Notes: generated by a model from the letters alone, not told the origin. Shown: positions 46,845 to 59,601, counted from the first letter of the stretch. The stretch is 64,000 nucleotides of DNA from Sipunculus nudus (GCA_026874595.1 CM049308.1:97683124-97747123), one strand, 5' to 3'. A program made the numbers and translations.

Positions 46845-49800
46845 TTGCCTGTGAGTACAGATAATAATAGATTTTTCTCAGTGTTTATGCCTGTAACTAC
46901 AAATAATTTCAGACTCTTCTTAGTGTTTATACCTTTGACTACAAATAATGTCAGACTCTTCGCAGTGTTTATGCCTGTGAGTACAAATAATGGCAGACTC
47001 TTTTTGTTGTTAATGCCTGTGACTACAAATTTTGTCAGACTCTGTTTGGTGTTTATGTCTGTGAGTACAAATTATGTCAGACTCTTCGCAATGTTTATGC
47101 CTGTGACTTCAAATAATGGCAGACTCTTCTTAGTGTTTACGCCTGTGAGTACAAATAATGTCAGACTCTTGGCAATGTTTATGCCTGTGACTTCAAATAA
47201 TGGCAGACTCTTCTTAGTGTTTACGCCTGTGAGTACAAATAATGTCAGACTCTTGGCAATGTTTATGCCTATGAGCACAAATAATGGCAGGCTCTTGGCA
47301 ATGTTTACGCCTGTGAGTACAAATAATGTCAGACTCTTGGCAATGTTTATGCCTGTGAGTACAAATAATGGCAGGCTCTTGGCAATGTTTATGCCTGTGA
47401 GTACAAATAATGTCAGACTCTTGGCAATGTTTATGCCTGTGAGTACAAATAATGGCAGACTCTTCTTAGTGTTTATGCCTGTGAGTACAAATAATGTCAG
47501 ACTCTTGGCAATGTTTATGCCTATGAGTACAAATAATGGCAGGCTCTTGGCAATGTTTACGCCTGTGAGTACAAATAATGTCAGACTCTTGGCAATGTTT
47601 ATGCCTGTGAGTACAAATAATGGCAGGCTCTTGGCAATGTTTATGCCTGTGAGTACAAATAATGTCAGACTCTTGGCAATGTTTATGCCTGTGAGTACAA
47701 ATAATGGCAGACTCTTCTTAGTGTTTACGCCTGTGAGTACAAATAATGTCAGACTCTTGGCAATGTTTATGCCTATGAGTACAAATAATGGCAGGCTCTT
47801 GGCAATGTTTACGCCTGTGAGTACAAATAATGTCAGACTCTTGGCAATGTTTATGCCTGTGAGTACAAATAATGTCAGACTCTTGGCAATGTTTATGCCT
47901 GTGAGTACAAATAATGTCAGACTCTTCTTAGTGTTTATGCCTGTTAGTACAAATAATGTCAGACTCTTGGCAATGTTTATGCCTGTGAGTACAAATAATG
48001 GCAGGCTCTTAGCAATGTTTATGCCTGTGAGTACAAATAATGTCAGACTCTTGGCAATGTTTATGCCTGTGAGTACAAATAATGGCAGACTCTTCTTAGT
48101 GTTTATGCCTGTTAGTACAAATAATGACAGACTCTTGGCAATGTTTATGCCTGTGAGTACAAATAATGTCAGACTCTTGGCAATGTTTATGCCTGTGAGT
48201 ACAAATAATGGCAGACTCTTGGCAATGTTTACGCCTGTGAGTACAAATAATGTCAGACTCTTGGCAATGTTTATGCCTGTGAGTACAAATAATGGCAGAC
48301 TCTTGGCAATGTTTACGCCTGTGAGTACAAATAATGTCAGACTCTTGGCAATGTTTATGCCTGTGAGTACAAATAATGGCAGGCTCTTGGCAATGTTTAT
48401 GCCTGTGAGTACAAATAATGTCAGACTCTTGGCAATGTTTATGCCTGTGAGTACAAATAATGGCAGACTCTTCTTAGTGTTTATGCCTGTTAGTACAAAT
48501 AATGTCAGACTCTTGGCAATGTTTATGCCTGTGAGTACAAATTATGGCAGACTCTTGGCAATGTTTATGCCTGTGAGTACAAATAATGTCAAACTCTTGG
48601 CAATGTTTATGCCTGTGAGTACAAATAATGTCAGACTCTTGGCAATGTTTATGCCTGTGAGTACAAATAATGTCAGACTCTTGGCAATGTTTATGCCTGT
48701 GAGTACAAATAATGGCAGACTCTTGGCAATGTTTATGCCTGTGAGTACAAATAATGTCAGACTCTTGGAAATGTTTATGCCTGTGAATACAAATAATGTC
48801 AGACTCTTGGCAATGTTTATGCCTGTGAGTACAAATTATGGCAGACTCTTCTTAGTGTTTATGCCTGTGAGTACAAATAATGTCAGACTCTTGGCAATGT
48901 TTATGCCTGTGAGTACAAATAATGGCAGACTCTTGGCAATGTTTATGCCTGTGAGTACAAATAATGGCAGACTCTTCTTAGTGTTTATGCCTGTGAGTAC
49001 AAATAATGTCAGACTCCTCGCAATGTTTATGCCTGTGAGTACAAATAATGGCAGACTCTTCTTAGTGTTTATGCCTGTGAGTACAAATAATGTTAGACTC
49101 TTGGCAATGTTTATGCCTGTGAGTACAAATAATGGCAGACTCTTCTTAGTGTTTATGCCTGTGAGTACAAATAATGTCAGACTCTTGGCAATGTTTATGC
49201 CTGTGAGTACAAATAATGTCAGACTCTTAGCAATGTTTATGCCTGTGAGTACAAATAATGGCAGACTCTTCTTAGTGTTTATGCCTGTGAGTACAAATAA
49301 TGTCAGACTCTTCGCAATGTTTATGCCTGTGAGTACAAATAATGGCAGACTCTTCTTAGTGTTTATGCCTGTGAGTACAAATAATGGCAGACTCTTCTTA
49401 GTGTTTATGCCTGTGAGTACAAATAATGTCAGACTCTTGGCAATGTTTATGCCTGTGAGTACAAATAATGTCAGACTCTTCGCAATGTTTATGCCTGTGA
49501 GTACAAATAATGGCAGACTCTTGGCAATGTTTATGCCTGTGAGTACAAATAATGTCAGACTCTTGGCAATGTTTATGCCTGTGAGTACAAATAATGTCAG
49601 ACTCTTGGCAATGTTTATGCCTGTGAGTACAAATAATTTCAGACTCTTGGCAATATTTATGCCTGTCAGTACAAATAATGTCAGACTCTTGGCAATGTTT
49701 ATGCCTGTGAGTACAAATAATGGCAGACTCTTCTTAGTGTTTATGCCTGTGAGTACAAATAATGGCAGACTCTTGGCAATGTTTATGCCTGTGAGTACAA

Positions 49801-50057
49801 ATAATGGCAGACTCTTCGCAATGTTTATGCCTGTGAGTACAAATAATGGCAGACTCTTCTTAGTGTTTATGCCTGCGAGTACAAATAATGGCAGACTCTT
49901 GGCAATGTTTATGCCTGTGAGTACAAATAATGTCAGACTCTTCGCAATGTTTATGCCTGTCAGTACAAATAATGTCAGACTCTTGGCAATGTTTATGCCT
50001 GTGAGTACAAATAATGGCAGACTCTTGGCAATGTTTATGCCTGTGAGTAAAGATTAA
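46845..50057 (+). repeat. 42-bp tandem array (~76 copies) forming a 1,070-codon open frame
   Basis: Unit ATGCCTGTGAGTACAAATAA plus TGTCAGACTCTTGGCAATGT and TT, 42 bp, so the frame is preserved from copy to copy. The conceptual product repeats the 14-residue MPVSTNNVRLLAMF with a common variant RLFLVF. The first six or seven units are more diverged (TTNNFR, TNYVR). I see no signal peptide, domain, promoter or splice context. The array sits in or beside an intron of PPP5C among other arrays. Most likely this is a minisatellite whose unit length happens to be a multiple of three. A real repetitive protein is possible but unsupported. Confidence 0.93.
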
Positions 50058-50345
50058 GTCAGACTGAACTATAGAGATGGTCCTTCGTCAATTTGGCTGT
50101 CCATCTGTCTGTCTCTCCATCCATTGGACTGGCATGTTTTGAAATTATTGGACCTTGGAATCTGAAATTTTGACATACAGTTGGATGTTCCTAAGTTCCC
50201 CTACCATTTTCAAATGAATGATGAAAATGTATGGTAACATCAAAACTGCCTTATATCAAAACCACTGATATTAAAACTACTGGTTGTTTTGTTTTTATTT
50301 GGCCTAACTATTCTACATATTCCATATGGTCAATATTGTAAAATT
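50058..50345 (+). mobile_element. Type A interior fragment of the hairpin-ended family
   Basis: Begins AGTCAGACTGAACTATAGAG (a degraded second hairpin arm), then CTGGCATGTTTTGAAATTAT, GACATACAGTTGGATG and AGTTCCCCTACC. These match the first 250 bp of copies 1, 4 and 5. The left arm proper is replaced by the 42-bp array. Confidence 0.6.
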
Positions 50346-50951
50346 TTGTTGGCTTGTTAGCCATAATGATATCCAGGCAGTCTGTTCTCGGTTTTAATCA
50401 TTGGAACACAGCAATCAGCTAACATCTGATCATAAGTAAGATAGACAGAGCAGAATTTGAACATTTTCTGTTATAATGCCAGTGTCACCAGAGGACTGTG
50501 ACCTACCATAAATTCTCTATTATTAGCCACACCCAGACTTTTTAGTTTCCTCCCCTCAATTCACTGAGAAAAAGGTCTTGAAACCCCCCCCCTTTGAAGC
50601 TGCACCTGCATGAGCCCATACCAGCAGGAGCCATTCAAGTGACCAGAGATTGTTGGCTGATCCATGATAATATAAATTAAAGGACGATAAATTGGTGAGA
50701 AAGAGAAAGGGTGATAGTATAAAAAAAGAACATTAAAGCAAATATCTGATAGTGATACAGATTAGAAGAATGCAGTACGTAGACTATAAATATCTGATGG
50801 ATTATGCAGTATCACAGGCAAGGCCAAATTTCAAATTTGGGTAACAGTCATACTTAAATAAGATTATTGTCATTCCAGTAAATTTACCAGTTATTCTCTC
50901 ACTGAAAGTGTGGATATCCACCATGACAGTTTAACCGCCTTGGTACCGCCC
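50346..50951. other. No gene recognised
   Basis: Contains CCACACCCAGACTTTTTAG near 50528, which resembles subterminal motifs of the TA-flanked element at 40378-42359, and a C-run at 50585. Possibly remains of a related MITE. Confidence 0.35.
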
Positions 50952-51230
50952 TCAATGTGCGGACAAATAAACTAACTTCTCGTCCAATGCTGTGCGCATT
51001 GCCTTTGGCTGTTGGAAATCTGCGTGTCTTGCATCTTGCAAGTCCCTTAGCTTGAGACGACTGTTCTTGGCATCACTTATGGTTGACCTGGCAACATTGA
51101 ACTCTCTGGCCAACTTCATTAGAGATTTTGTCAAGTCTCTCCAAAATGCAGATCGTCTGGGTCTCATCTGACATGAAACATGAGTGCTGCAATTGGTGTT
51201 GTTGTGGTTATGTATTATAGATTTGCTCAA
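50952..51230 (-). pseudogene. Fragment of pogo/Tigger-like transposase (N-terminal HTH)
   Basis: A 92-codon minus-strand frame contains KLAREFNVARSTISDAKNSR. This has the form of the helix-turn-helix DNA-binding domain (Psq/CENP-B type) that opens pogo/Tigger and Jerky transposases. The usual form is LAxEFGVxxSTISDIKK. The second HTH and the DDE catalytic domain are not seen on either side. It lies in the region with other pogo-type ends and could be a relic of the autonomous partner of the TA-flanked elements. The assignment rests on one motif. Confidence 0.55.
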
Positions 51231-51639
51231 TTGTCAATGAACTTGCTTGTTATAATTAATTAGTCGTTGCCGAGAGTGAATTACATGTGTGACGATATGT
51301 TTTCGGATATTATTTTCAGATGGCCAAATTTTCATTTGTAAAAAGTTCTGATATACAGTCATAACTTTGGTTCTCAAGTTTCAATTGTGGATAAACAGTT
51401 TTTCAGATAAACGGTGTTCGGATGAATGGCGATCCACAGTAGTTGTGAAAGAATCATTCACATAAAGCGTGGAGGTACGATACATAAAGTGTCAGAATTC
51501 CTGGTTTTTGCAGCGATAGCAGTTTTTGCAGGCATGGTAACTAGCATTTTTATATACCTGTATATTAAACAACTATCACATTGAAATCAAGTGATAGACA
51601 TCTTCAGTGTTTCATTACTATTATTTAAAAGAAAACAAA
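51231..51639. other. No gene recognised
   Basis: 51350-51440 has CAGATAAACGGTGTTCGGAT and similar words that recall pogo-type MITE interiors. No clear inverted repeat could be delimited. Confidence 0.35.
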
Positions 51640-52000
51640 TAAATTTTGAGTAATAACAAACATCAAGTTAATATATTTTATTGAATGATACATCCACATA
51701 CGTACCTGAATTCCACAGGGATGATCATCGATAGGGGACGGACCTTGCATGACAAGTTGGTGGCAGTCTGTCATTAAAGCCAGCATATGGACAAAATATG
51801 TCTCCACTGTTTTATTCATATTATTTCAAAGAGAATATATAAATTAACAGAAATAATATACGCCAAGTAAATATACTTCATTGAATGATACATCCACATA
51901 CGTACCTGAATTCTACAGGGGATTAACCTCATTAGGGGACAGACCTTGCAGAACAGAGTGGTGGCAGTCAGTCATTCAAGCTGGCATACTGACAAAGTCC
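51640..52000. repeat. Two diverged direct copies of ~160 bp
   Basis: 51650-51800 and 51858-51998 share CATTGAATGATACATCCACA then TACGTACCTGAATTC, ACAGGG, AGGGGAC, GACCTTGCA and GTGGCAGTC. Copies are about 210 bp apart. Function unknown. Confidence 0.65.
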
Positions 52001-52629
52001 TATGCATAAGTGTATGTTTTCTTTAATATATTAAATTGTTTCTGTTAACTCATTTCTTATTTTAACCTTTTGGAGTGTATGTATGCATAATTTTATAGCC
52101 AGTTGGTTTGACAGTTAAAAAAAAACCTGGTTGTTCACAGAATGGCGAGCGTGCTTTCAGGATTGAATTAGTCATTTGAGAGCTAAAATCCTGTCAGGAA
52201 TTTATTTCCTGAGTATTTGGTGAAATTTTCATACTGATTATTGATATATCTTCTTTGAATTATTTAATGTTTTGTAACATTAGAAATTGAGTCAGTGCTG
52301 AGACTTGACACATGCACACTCCAGATAGAGTTAATGCAGGTTAATACTTTGATATGGTAAACTAAGTACTGTTTTATGCTTAATAGTTACTCCGTGATAT
52401 GGTAAACCACTGTTATAGGTTTGATAATTACTCAGACTAAAGTGGAGATTTGACAGTTAGAACGTAATGTTCATCCATCTGTCTGTGTGTCTTTTGTTTT
52501 TCGGTGCAAGCCACAGGTGATTGTAAGGATACCACCGTTTCACTTTTTCATTGTTTACTGTCTACATTTAAAGATTTTGTGTAGGTTACGTGGTTCACCT
52601 GCATAGTCGGTAATTTTAGCCTTTACCAT
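52001..52629. other. Possible 5' flank or LTR remnant of the retroelement
   Basis: AT-rich stretch with a repeated phrase TGATATGGTAAAC (52350 and 52396). I could not identify LTR borders or a primer-binding site. Confidence 0.3.
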
Positions 52630-53395
52630 GGAGTCTTTTAAAGTCCATTATCGAATTTGGGCAAGCATTAGGGTACAAGGACAATGTTCTGCTAGAGTTT
52701 GTTAACAAGCAAATAGATGCTTTAGAGGCAAAGCAGTGGGTGGATGCCACGCAGGATGAGAGGGCTAGAAGGAGAGAGATAGAACATGAACAGAGTGAGA
52801 TTGAGTGTGAACATGAAGCCAGAGCTCATGAGATAAGGTGCTGAAGTTGAATAGTAGGGAATCGGTCGCAAAAACTCCCTCCATTTGACAAGCAACACGA
52901 TAAGCTAGACGCATTTCTAGAGCATTTTGAGTTTTAAGCGCTGTGTCAAAACTGTGATCGTGATACCTGGGCTTAAATTTGTACTTGAGTCCTTTGTAAG
53001 GTGGTAAGTTGATACTTATGCACAGTTAGCAGTAAGTAATGCCATGGATTACAATAAGCTTAAGTTAGCTCTTTTAAAGGATTACCAAATGACTGAGGAG
53101 GGTTATCCATACAAGTTTTGTACTTGTAGGCCAGATGTGGAGAAACTCCCTGTCAGTTTGTGGTTTGGCTTAAAGGATACCTTGACCATTGGATCAAGGT
53201 GGTGGGTACAGGCGATAACTTCAACCTGTTAATTTCCTGATGCGTGAACAGTATTTAAACTATTGCAGCAAGGATCTCTGTGTTTTTGAAAGAGGGACAG
53301 TGTCGCGATATAAATAGCATGGCGGAGATGGCCGAGATTTATATGGAGGCCCACAGCTTACACAGTTTTATGGCAAGCTTCCTTAGTAGTGCTCC
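52630..53395 (+). pseudogene. Decayed Ty3/gypsy gag
   Basis: A charged N-terminal region (52700-52860, rich in Glu and Arg codons, GARRREIEHE-like) is followed by a stop and frame shifts. A 62-codon frame at 53044-53232 reads LALLKDYQMTEEGYPYKF and then CRPDVEKLPVSLW. This is the capsid C-terminal (SCAN-like) pattern of metazoan Ty3/gypsy Gag. The next stretch (53245-53400, YCSKDLCVFLKEG, MAEIYMEAHS) continues that domain in another frame. The continuation toward the zinc knuckle is split by the 59-bp array. Non-functional. Confidence 0.72.
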
Positions 53396-56300
53396 CCGAG
53401 CAGGGCAACAAGTAACTCATCCGAGAGAGAAATGAGATGTAGATCGCGGATCACATGAACAGGGCAACAAGTAACTCACCCGAGAGAGAAATGAGATGTA
53501 GATCACGGATCACATGAACAGGGCAACAAGTAACTCACCCCAGAGAGAAATGAGATGTAGATCGCGGATCACATGAACAGGGCAACAAGTAACTCACCCC
53601 AGAGAGAAATGAGATGTAGATCGCGGATCACATGAACAGGGCAACAAGTAACTCACCCGAGAAAGAAATGAGATGTAGATCGCGGATCACATGAACAGGG
53701 CAACAAGTCACTCACCCGAGAGAGAAATGAGATGAAGATCGCGGATCACATGAACAGGGCAACAAGTCACTCACCCGAGAGAGAAATGAGATGTAGATCG
53801 TGGATCACATGAACAGGGCAACAAGTAACTCACCCGAGAGAGAAATGAGATGTAGATCGCGGATCACATGAACAGGGCAACAAGTAATTCACCCGAGAGA
53901 GAAATGAGATGTAGATCGCGGATCACATGAACAGGGCAACAAGTAACTCACCCGAGAGAGAAATGAGATGTAGATCGCGGATCACATGAACAGGGCAACA
54001 AGTAACTCACCCGAGAGAGAAATGAGATGTAGATCGCGGATCACATGAACAGGGCAACAAGTAACTCACCCCAGAGAGAAATGAGATGTAGATCGCGGAT
54101 CACATGAACAGGACAACAAGTAACTCACCCGAGAGAGAAATGAGATGTAGATCGCGGATCACATGAACAGGGCAACAAGTAACTCACCCGAGAGAGAAAT
54201 GAGATGTAGATCGAGGATCACATGAACAGGGCAACAAGTAACTCACCCGAGAGAGAAATGAGATGTAGATCGCGGATCACATGAACAGGGCAACAAGTAA
54301 CTCACCCGAGAGAGAAATGAGATGTAGATCGCGGATCACATGAACAGGGCAACAAGTAACTCACCCGAGAGAGAAATGAGATGTAGATCGCGGATCACAT
54401 GAACAGGGCAACAAGTAACTCACCCGAGAGAGAAATGAGATGTAGATCGCGGATCACATGAACAGAGCAACAAGTCACTCACCCAAGAGAGAAATGAGAT
54501 GTAGATCGAGGATCACATGAACAGGGCAACAAGTCACTCACCCGAGAGAGAAATGAGATGTAGATCGCGGATCACATGAACAGGGAACAAGTCACTCACC
54601 CGAGAGAGAAATGAGATGTAGATCGCGGATCACATGAACAGGGCAACAAGTAATTCACCCGAGAGAGAAATGAGATGAAGATCGCGGATCACATGAACAG
54701 GGCAACAAGTAATTCACCCGAGAGAGAAATGAGATGTAGATCGCAGATCACATGAACAGGGCAACAAGTAACTCACCCGAGAGAGAAATGAGATGTAGAT
54801 CGCGGATCACATGAACAGGGCAACAAGTAACTCACCCGAGAGAGAAATGAGATGTAGATCGCGGATCACATGAACAGGGCAACAAGTAACTCACCCGAGA
54901 GAGAAATGAGATGTAGATCGCGGATCACATGAACAGGGCAACAAGTAACTCACCCGAGAGAGAAATGAGATGTAGATCGCGGATCACATGAACAGGGCAA
55001 CAAGTAACTCACCCGAGAGAGAAATGAGATGTAGATCGCAGATCACATGAACAGAGCAACAAGTCACTCACCCGAGAGAGAAATGAGATGTAGATCGAGG
55101 ATCACATGAACAGGGCAACAAGTCACTCACCCGAGAGAGAAATGAGATGTAGATCGCGGATCACATGAACAGGGAACAAGTCACTCACCCGAGAGAGAAA
55201 TGAGATGTAGATCGCGGATCACATGAACAGGGCAACAAGTAACTCACCCGAGAGAGAAATGAGATGAAGATCGCGGATCACATGAACAGCGCAACAAGTC
55301 ACTCACCCGAGAGAGAAATGAGATGTAGATCGTGGATCACATGAACAGGGCAACAAGTAACTCACCCGAGAGAGAAATGAGATGTAGATCGCGGATCACA
55401 TGAACAGGGCAACAAGTAATTCACCCGAGAGAGAAATGAGATGTAGATCGCGGATCACATGAACAGGGCAACAAGTAACTCACCCGAGAGAGAAATGAGA
55501 TGTAGATCGCGGATCACATGAACAGGGCAACAAGTAACTCACCCCAGAGAGAAATGAGATGTAGATCGCGGATCACATGAACAGGGCAACAAGTAACTCA
55601 CCCCAGAGAGAAATGAGATGTAGATCGCGGATCACATGAACAGGACAACAAGTAACTCACCCGAGAGAGAAATGAGATGTAGATCGCGGATCACATGAAC
55701 AGGGCAACAAGTAACTCACCCCAGAGAGAAATGAGATGTAGATCGAGGATCACATGAACAGGGCAACAAGTAACTCACCCGAGAGAGAAATGAGATGTAG
55801 ATCGCGGATCACATGAACAGGGGAACAAGTAACTCACCCGAGAGAGAAATGAGATGTAGATCGCGGATCACATGAACAGGGCAACAAGTAACTCACCCAA
55901 GAGAGAAATGAGATGTAGATCGCGGATCACATGAACAGGGCAACAAGTTACTCACCCGAGAGAGAAATGAGATGTAGATCGCGGATCACATGAACAGGGC
56001 AACAAGTAACTCACCCGAGAGAGAAATGAGATGTAGATCGCGGATCACATGAACAGGGCAACAAGTAACTCACCCGAGAGAGAAATGAGATGTAGATCGT
56101 GGATCACATGAACAGGGCAACAAGTAACTCACCCGAGAGAGAAATGAGATGTAGATCGCGGATCACATGAACAGGGCAACAAGTCACTCACCCGAGAGAG
56201 AAATGAGATGTAGATCGCGGATCACATGAACAGGGCAACAAGTCACTCACCCCAGAGAGAAATGAGATGTAGATCGCGGATCACATGAACAGGGCAACAA

Positions 56301-56646
56301 GTAACTCACCCGAGAGAGAAATGAGATGTAGATCACGGATCACATGAACAGGGCAACAAGTCACTCACCCGAGAGAGAAATGAGATGTAGATCGCGGATC
56401 ACATGAACAGGGCAACAAGTCACTCACCCGAGAGAGAAATGAGATGTAGATCGCGGATCACATGAACAGGGCAACAAGTTACTCACCCCAGAGAGAAATG
56501 AGATGTAGATCGCGGATCACATGAACAGGGCAACAAGTAACTCACCCGAGAGAGAAATGAGATGTAGATCGCGGATCACATGAACAGGGCAACAAGTAAC
56601 TCACCCGAGAGAGAAATGAGATGTAGATCGCGGATCACATGAACAG
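53396..56646. repeat. 59-bp tandem array inside gag, about 55 copies
   Basis: Unit CAGGGCAACAAGTAACTCAC plus CCGAGAGAGAAATGAGATGT and AGATCGCGGATCACATGAA. Copies are highly alike. Variants are TAACTC/TCACTC/TAATTC, CCCGAG/CCCCAG and ATCGCGG/ATCGAGG/ATCGTGG, with rare one-base deletions (AGGGAACAAG at 54583 and 55170). The unit is not a multiple of three and contains stops in every frame I tried. It separates the Gag capsid remnant from the Gag zinc knuckle, so it expanded from a coding segment of the retroelement. Confidence 0.95.
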
Positions 56647-57316
56647 TCAGTTAAGCCATTGGGAGGCTTACGTTGCTTTATATGTAACTGTTTAAGGCAT
56701 GAGGCACATGAATGTACATTGACCAGTGCCAGGTCTACCTAACAAGCATTACACTCAACTGTTGAACAGCGTGGGGCTAAACTGAAGAGTAAGCCTGAAT
56801 CAATGTCAGTGGTTGTTATGGAATCTGAGTCAGAAACTGTTAGTCCCATTAATCCAAATTTGGATAAACAGGGTCATGAGTCATTTGGATTGACTGCTCT
56901 GGAAGAGGGCAGTAGCTTTTTACCCATTTGTGAGGGGTTAGTTAACGGCAAGGCAGCCAAGTTATGTGATTCCGGTTGTTCTTCAGCAGGAGTACGTGAA
57001 ACATACAGGGATCTGGACCAGTTCACTGGACACAATGTCGAGTGTCTGTTGTTTTACGATTAAATTGTTTTCCTAAGGTGAGGATTAGTGCAGACTGTCC
57101 CTATTTTGTGGGAACTATTGAGGTGATGGAAGTGGGAGGTGCTGTTTGTGACTTAGCGCTAGGAAACTTAGCAGGAGTGTGGTATCCGAACAATCCTAAT
57201 CCTATATGGAAGTCTGATTGGAATTCAGACATAGTGCATGACAACGTTGAACCACCACTGGAAGTGACATCTTCAGTAGAGATGCTTGCCACTGCACATA
57301 AGCAAAAATCGCCATA
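56647..57316 (+). pseudogene. Ty3/gypsy gag zinc knuckle and aspartic protease remnant
   Basis: A CX2CX4HX4C zinc knuckle (CFICNCLRHEAHEC) lies at 56674-56715. An in-frame TAA follows at 56740-56742. The same frame reopens at 56803-57060 and contains ICEGLVNGKAAKL and the protease active-site triplet DSG (56968-56976), then DQFTGHNVECLL. After a stop and frame change, 57060-57316 gives KVRISADCPYFVGTIEV and DLALGNLAGV, the protease C-terminal ILGN-type motif. Order and motifs fit metazoan Ty3/gypsy elements. It is inactivated by a stop and a frameshift. Confidence 0.8.
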
Positions 57317-58260
57317 GCAAAGTTTACATGTAGTTTGTCCAGTTGAAGTTGCAAGTCTGGTCAAATGTTTGAAGGTGCAAGAAGAAGATGAGTCCTTTGC
57401 ACTGGAAGCTTGTTAAGTCTACTAGTGGAAGTGATGGCACTTTCCGGGTTAAGGGCGATCTTAGTCCATATTGTGTGAGATAAACGCGGTTATCCAGATG
57501 GATCATGGATCGTGGTACCCCATTTATTATTGACTGATGGTATGAAGATGGGCCATAAGGCAATTATTGGAGGCCATCACTGCGTAGATCTAACATATGA
57601 GGGAGTAAGTGCCAAGTCCAGCTGGAAGGGGGAGTATGGTGACCTGTCCCATTTGTCAGACAAGAGCTGAATCTCAGCTTGTCCTAACAGCGGTCACCTT
57701 TAGTATGAACAAATCTGTACACCGGATAATCTGGATTGTGAAAATTAATCTCACTTTATTGGAGAACTAAACCTTGAGGGAGTAGATGAAACCTCCAACA
57801 TGTTATTATCATCAACTGTATGCAGCCAAACTGAACATTAGGTACAGGTTAATGCCAAAATTTTGGCAGGTACAAATTTATTTGAAAGGGAAGAAGCTAT
57901 TTTTCATGTTAATTCAACATGATTTATAGGTGATTGGGCCCCTTAAAGAAATCCAGAGCGCAGAAAGATCATAAACCAAGAAAGCCTTGCGAGCCTTTTT
58001 AGGCCTTACCAATTATTACCGGAAGTTCATGCTGAATTAACTATGCTGAGATAGCAATTCCACTATTGGACCTTTCATGGAAACACGATTGGATGATGCA
58101 TCCGATAGCTTATGCTAGCAGGAAATTACTGGCTAGAAAGAGAAATTACTGTACCATTGAGAGAGTGTGTTTGGCAATTGTTTAGGCATTTCAGAAATTT
58201 GAGATGTTCTTGTCATTCACATGGTTGTTCACATATCTAGTGGGGTGACAGCTAGGCTTG
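57317..58260 (+). pseudogene. Ty3/gypsy pol remnant (RT/RNase H scraps)
   Basis: Most of the reverse transcriptase is deleted. 57975-58075 keeps KKALRAFLGLTNYYRKF and AIPLLDLS, the RT-RNase H junction typical of gypsy elements. 58099-58205 keeps HPIAYASRKL and NYCTIERVCLAIV, the RNase H domain, with internal stops. No integrase or 3' LTR was found. 57330-57940 shows no clear motif. Confidence 0.7.
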
Positions 58261-58269
58261 GTAAAAATC

Positions 58270-58397
58270 AAAGAAACAAATGCAGGCATACTTGCAAAGC
58301 TTACCTAGCATATCATATTTGACCCAGCTACTATGGTTTCCAGCTGAAATATTGAAGATAGAGGGTTTCATCAATGGGGACCCTAATTTGCATGTTA
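58270..58397. repeat. Left part of a diverged ~170-bp repeat, split by two insertions
   Basis: GAAATATTGAAGATAGAG .. GACCCTAATTTGCATGTTA corresponds to GATATTGAAGATAGTAG .. GACCCTAATTTGCATATTA at 61575-61622. The rest of this repeat family continues at 61310, after the two mobile elements. Confidence 0.65.
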
Positions 58398-58399
58398 TA

Positions 58400-59599
58400 C
58401 AGTTGAACCCTGCCTTGCGACCACCCCACAATTGCAACCACCCAACAACTGTGACCACTTTTCTTGGTCCAGAGTATTTTTTATTGTTATTTTTGTTTTT
58501 AAATGACTCAAAACTATGATCAACCCAGAATTCAGAATTACAGGTAGATTTCCTGGCCCCAGCACTAACGTGACCCTGCTAATGGGACCAGGACCGTAAT
58601 GACATTTGTCACGAGTAAATGGCTGCACCTTGTCACAGCCTCCTTATTGATAGATAAATCAGTGAGGACAACACGGTTTCCAAACCCGAATGATAATCTG
58701 GTCCCGCATATCTTCCTGACTCAGTGTCTGCATGAAGACTCACTGAGACGTACGTGATTGATCAAAGAGGGTATACAGCGGAATCTCTAATTAATTAGCC
58801 GGTCTGTCTGGCTGACTATCCTGGGGTTTTGAGCTCTTTTATTTACTTGGCAATGCTAATTGCCCTACAATAATCGCTTTTATTACAACTACCTGAAGTG
58901 CGGGGTTGAGAGCTTAGTATTTCTACTCATCACATATTGTTCGATCTTCATTGTCAAATTAATGACCTGGTTAATCCAAACTGTTCACATACCTTACTCA
59001 TACTGAGCATTGAGCAGCCTGTTATATGTATTTATAAAGCTAGCTTGCATTGGCTCATATCCCACAAATTATCTTGACTTATCAAATAGATTGCTGTCAG
59101 ATTATTTCTATACTGATTCAGTTAACGTTTAAATTGCTTGCTGTTGTGTGACCATGCCTGGAAAAGAAAGTGGCATTAATCAAGGCAGCAACACCAGGCT
59201 GCATTCAGCGCCAACTGGTTCAGTATTATGTTATATATGTATTCAGCAGAGATGTTTTTGTATTGCCTCTAGTGTTATTATCTGTTAGTCATCAGGCATT
59301 GCATATGTGTACATGTATATTTATTTTGCCATGAATAAATATTTTAAAACAAATTTGTTTTCTTTTCAACTACACACCACAAACATAATTAGGGTCCTCT
59401 ATAAAGTAGAATATTTTGTTGTGATACACATTAAAGATATGCAATTGATACACACTGATAGTGATACTCATTAACCATTAGCGTATTATATGCAAGCCAG
59501 AAAATTCGACCATGATAAGAATTTCACAAATATGACCACCCTTAAATTAAGACCACTTTGCTCAGTCCTTAGGATGGTCCTAGTAGTGGGGTTCCACTG
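58400..59599. mobile_element. 1,200-bp TA-flanked TIR element (pogo/mariner type)
   Basis: The left end after TA (58398-58399) is CAGTTGAACCCTGCCTTGCG. The right end GGACCATCC..CTAGTAGTGGGGTTCCACTG is followed by TA (59600-59601). The two ends are inverted repeats with mismatches (CAGT-GAACCC core). Internal GACCACC-type words occur near both ends (58420 and 59512). No transposase is recognisable. Non-autonomous. Confidence 0.7.
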
Positions 59600-59601
59600 T
59601 A

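Noticed and set aside
46845-50057. 1,070-residue protein-coding gene
   Set aside because: The frame is fully explained by a 42-bp tandem unit; no domain, start context, splice sites or neighbouring coding sequence supports it. Kept as a repeat and as a testable oddity.
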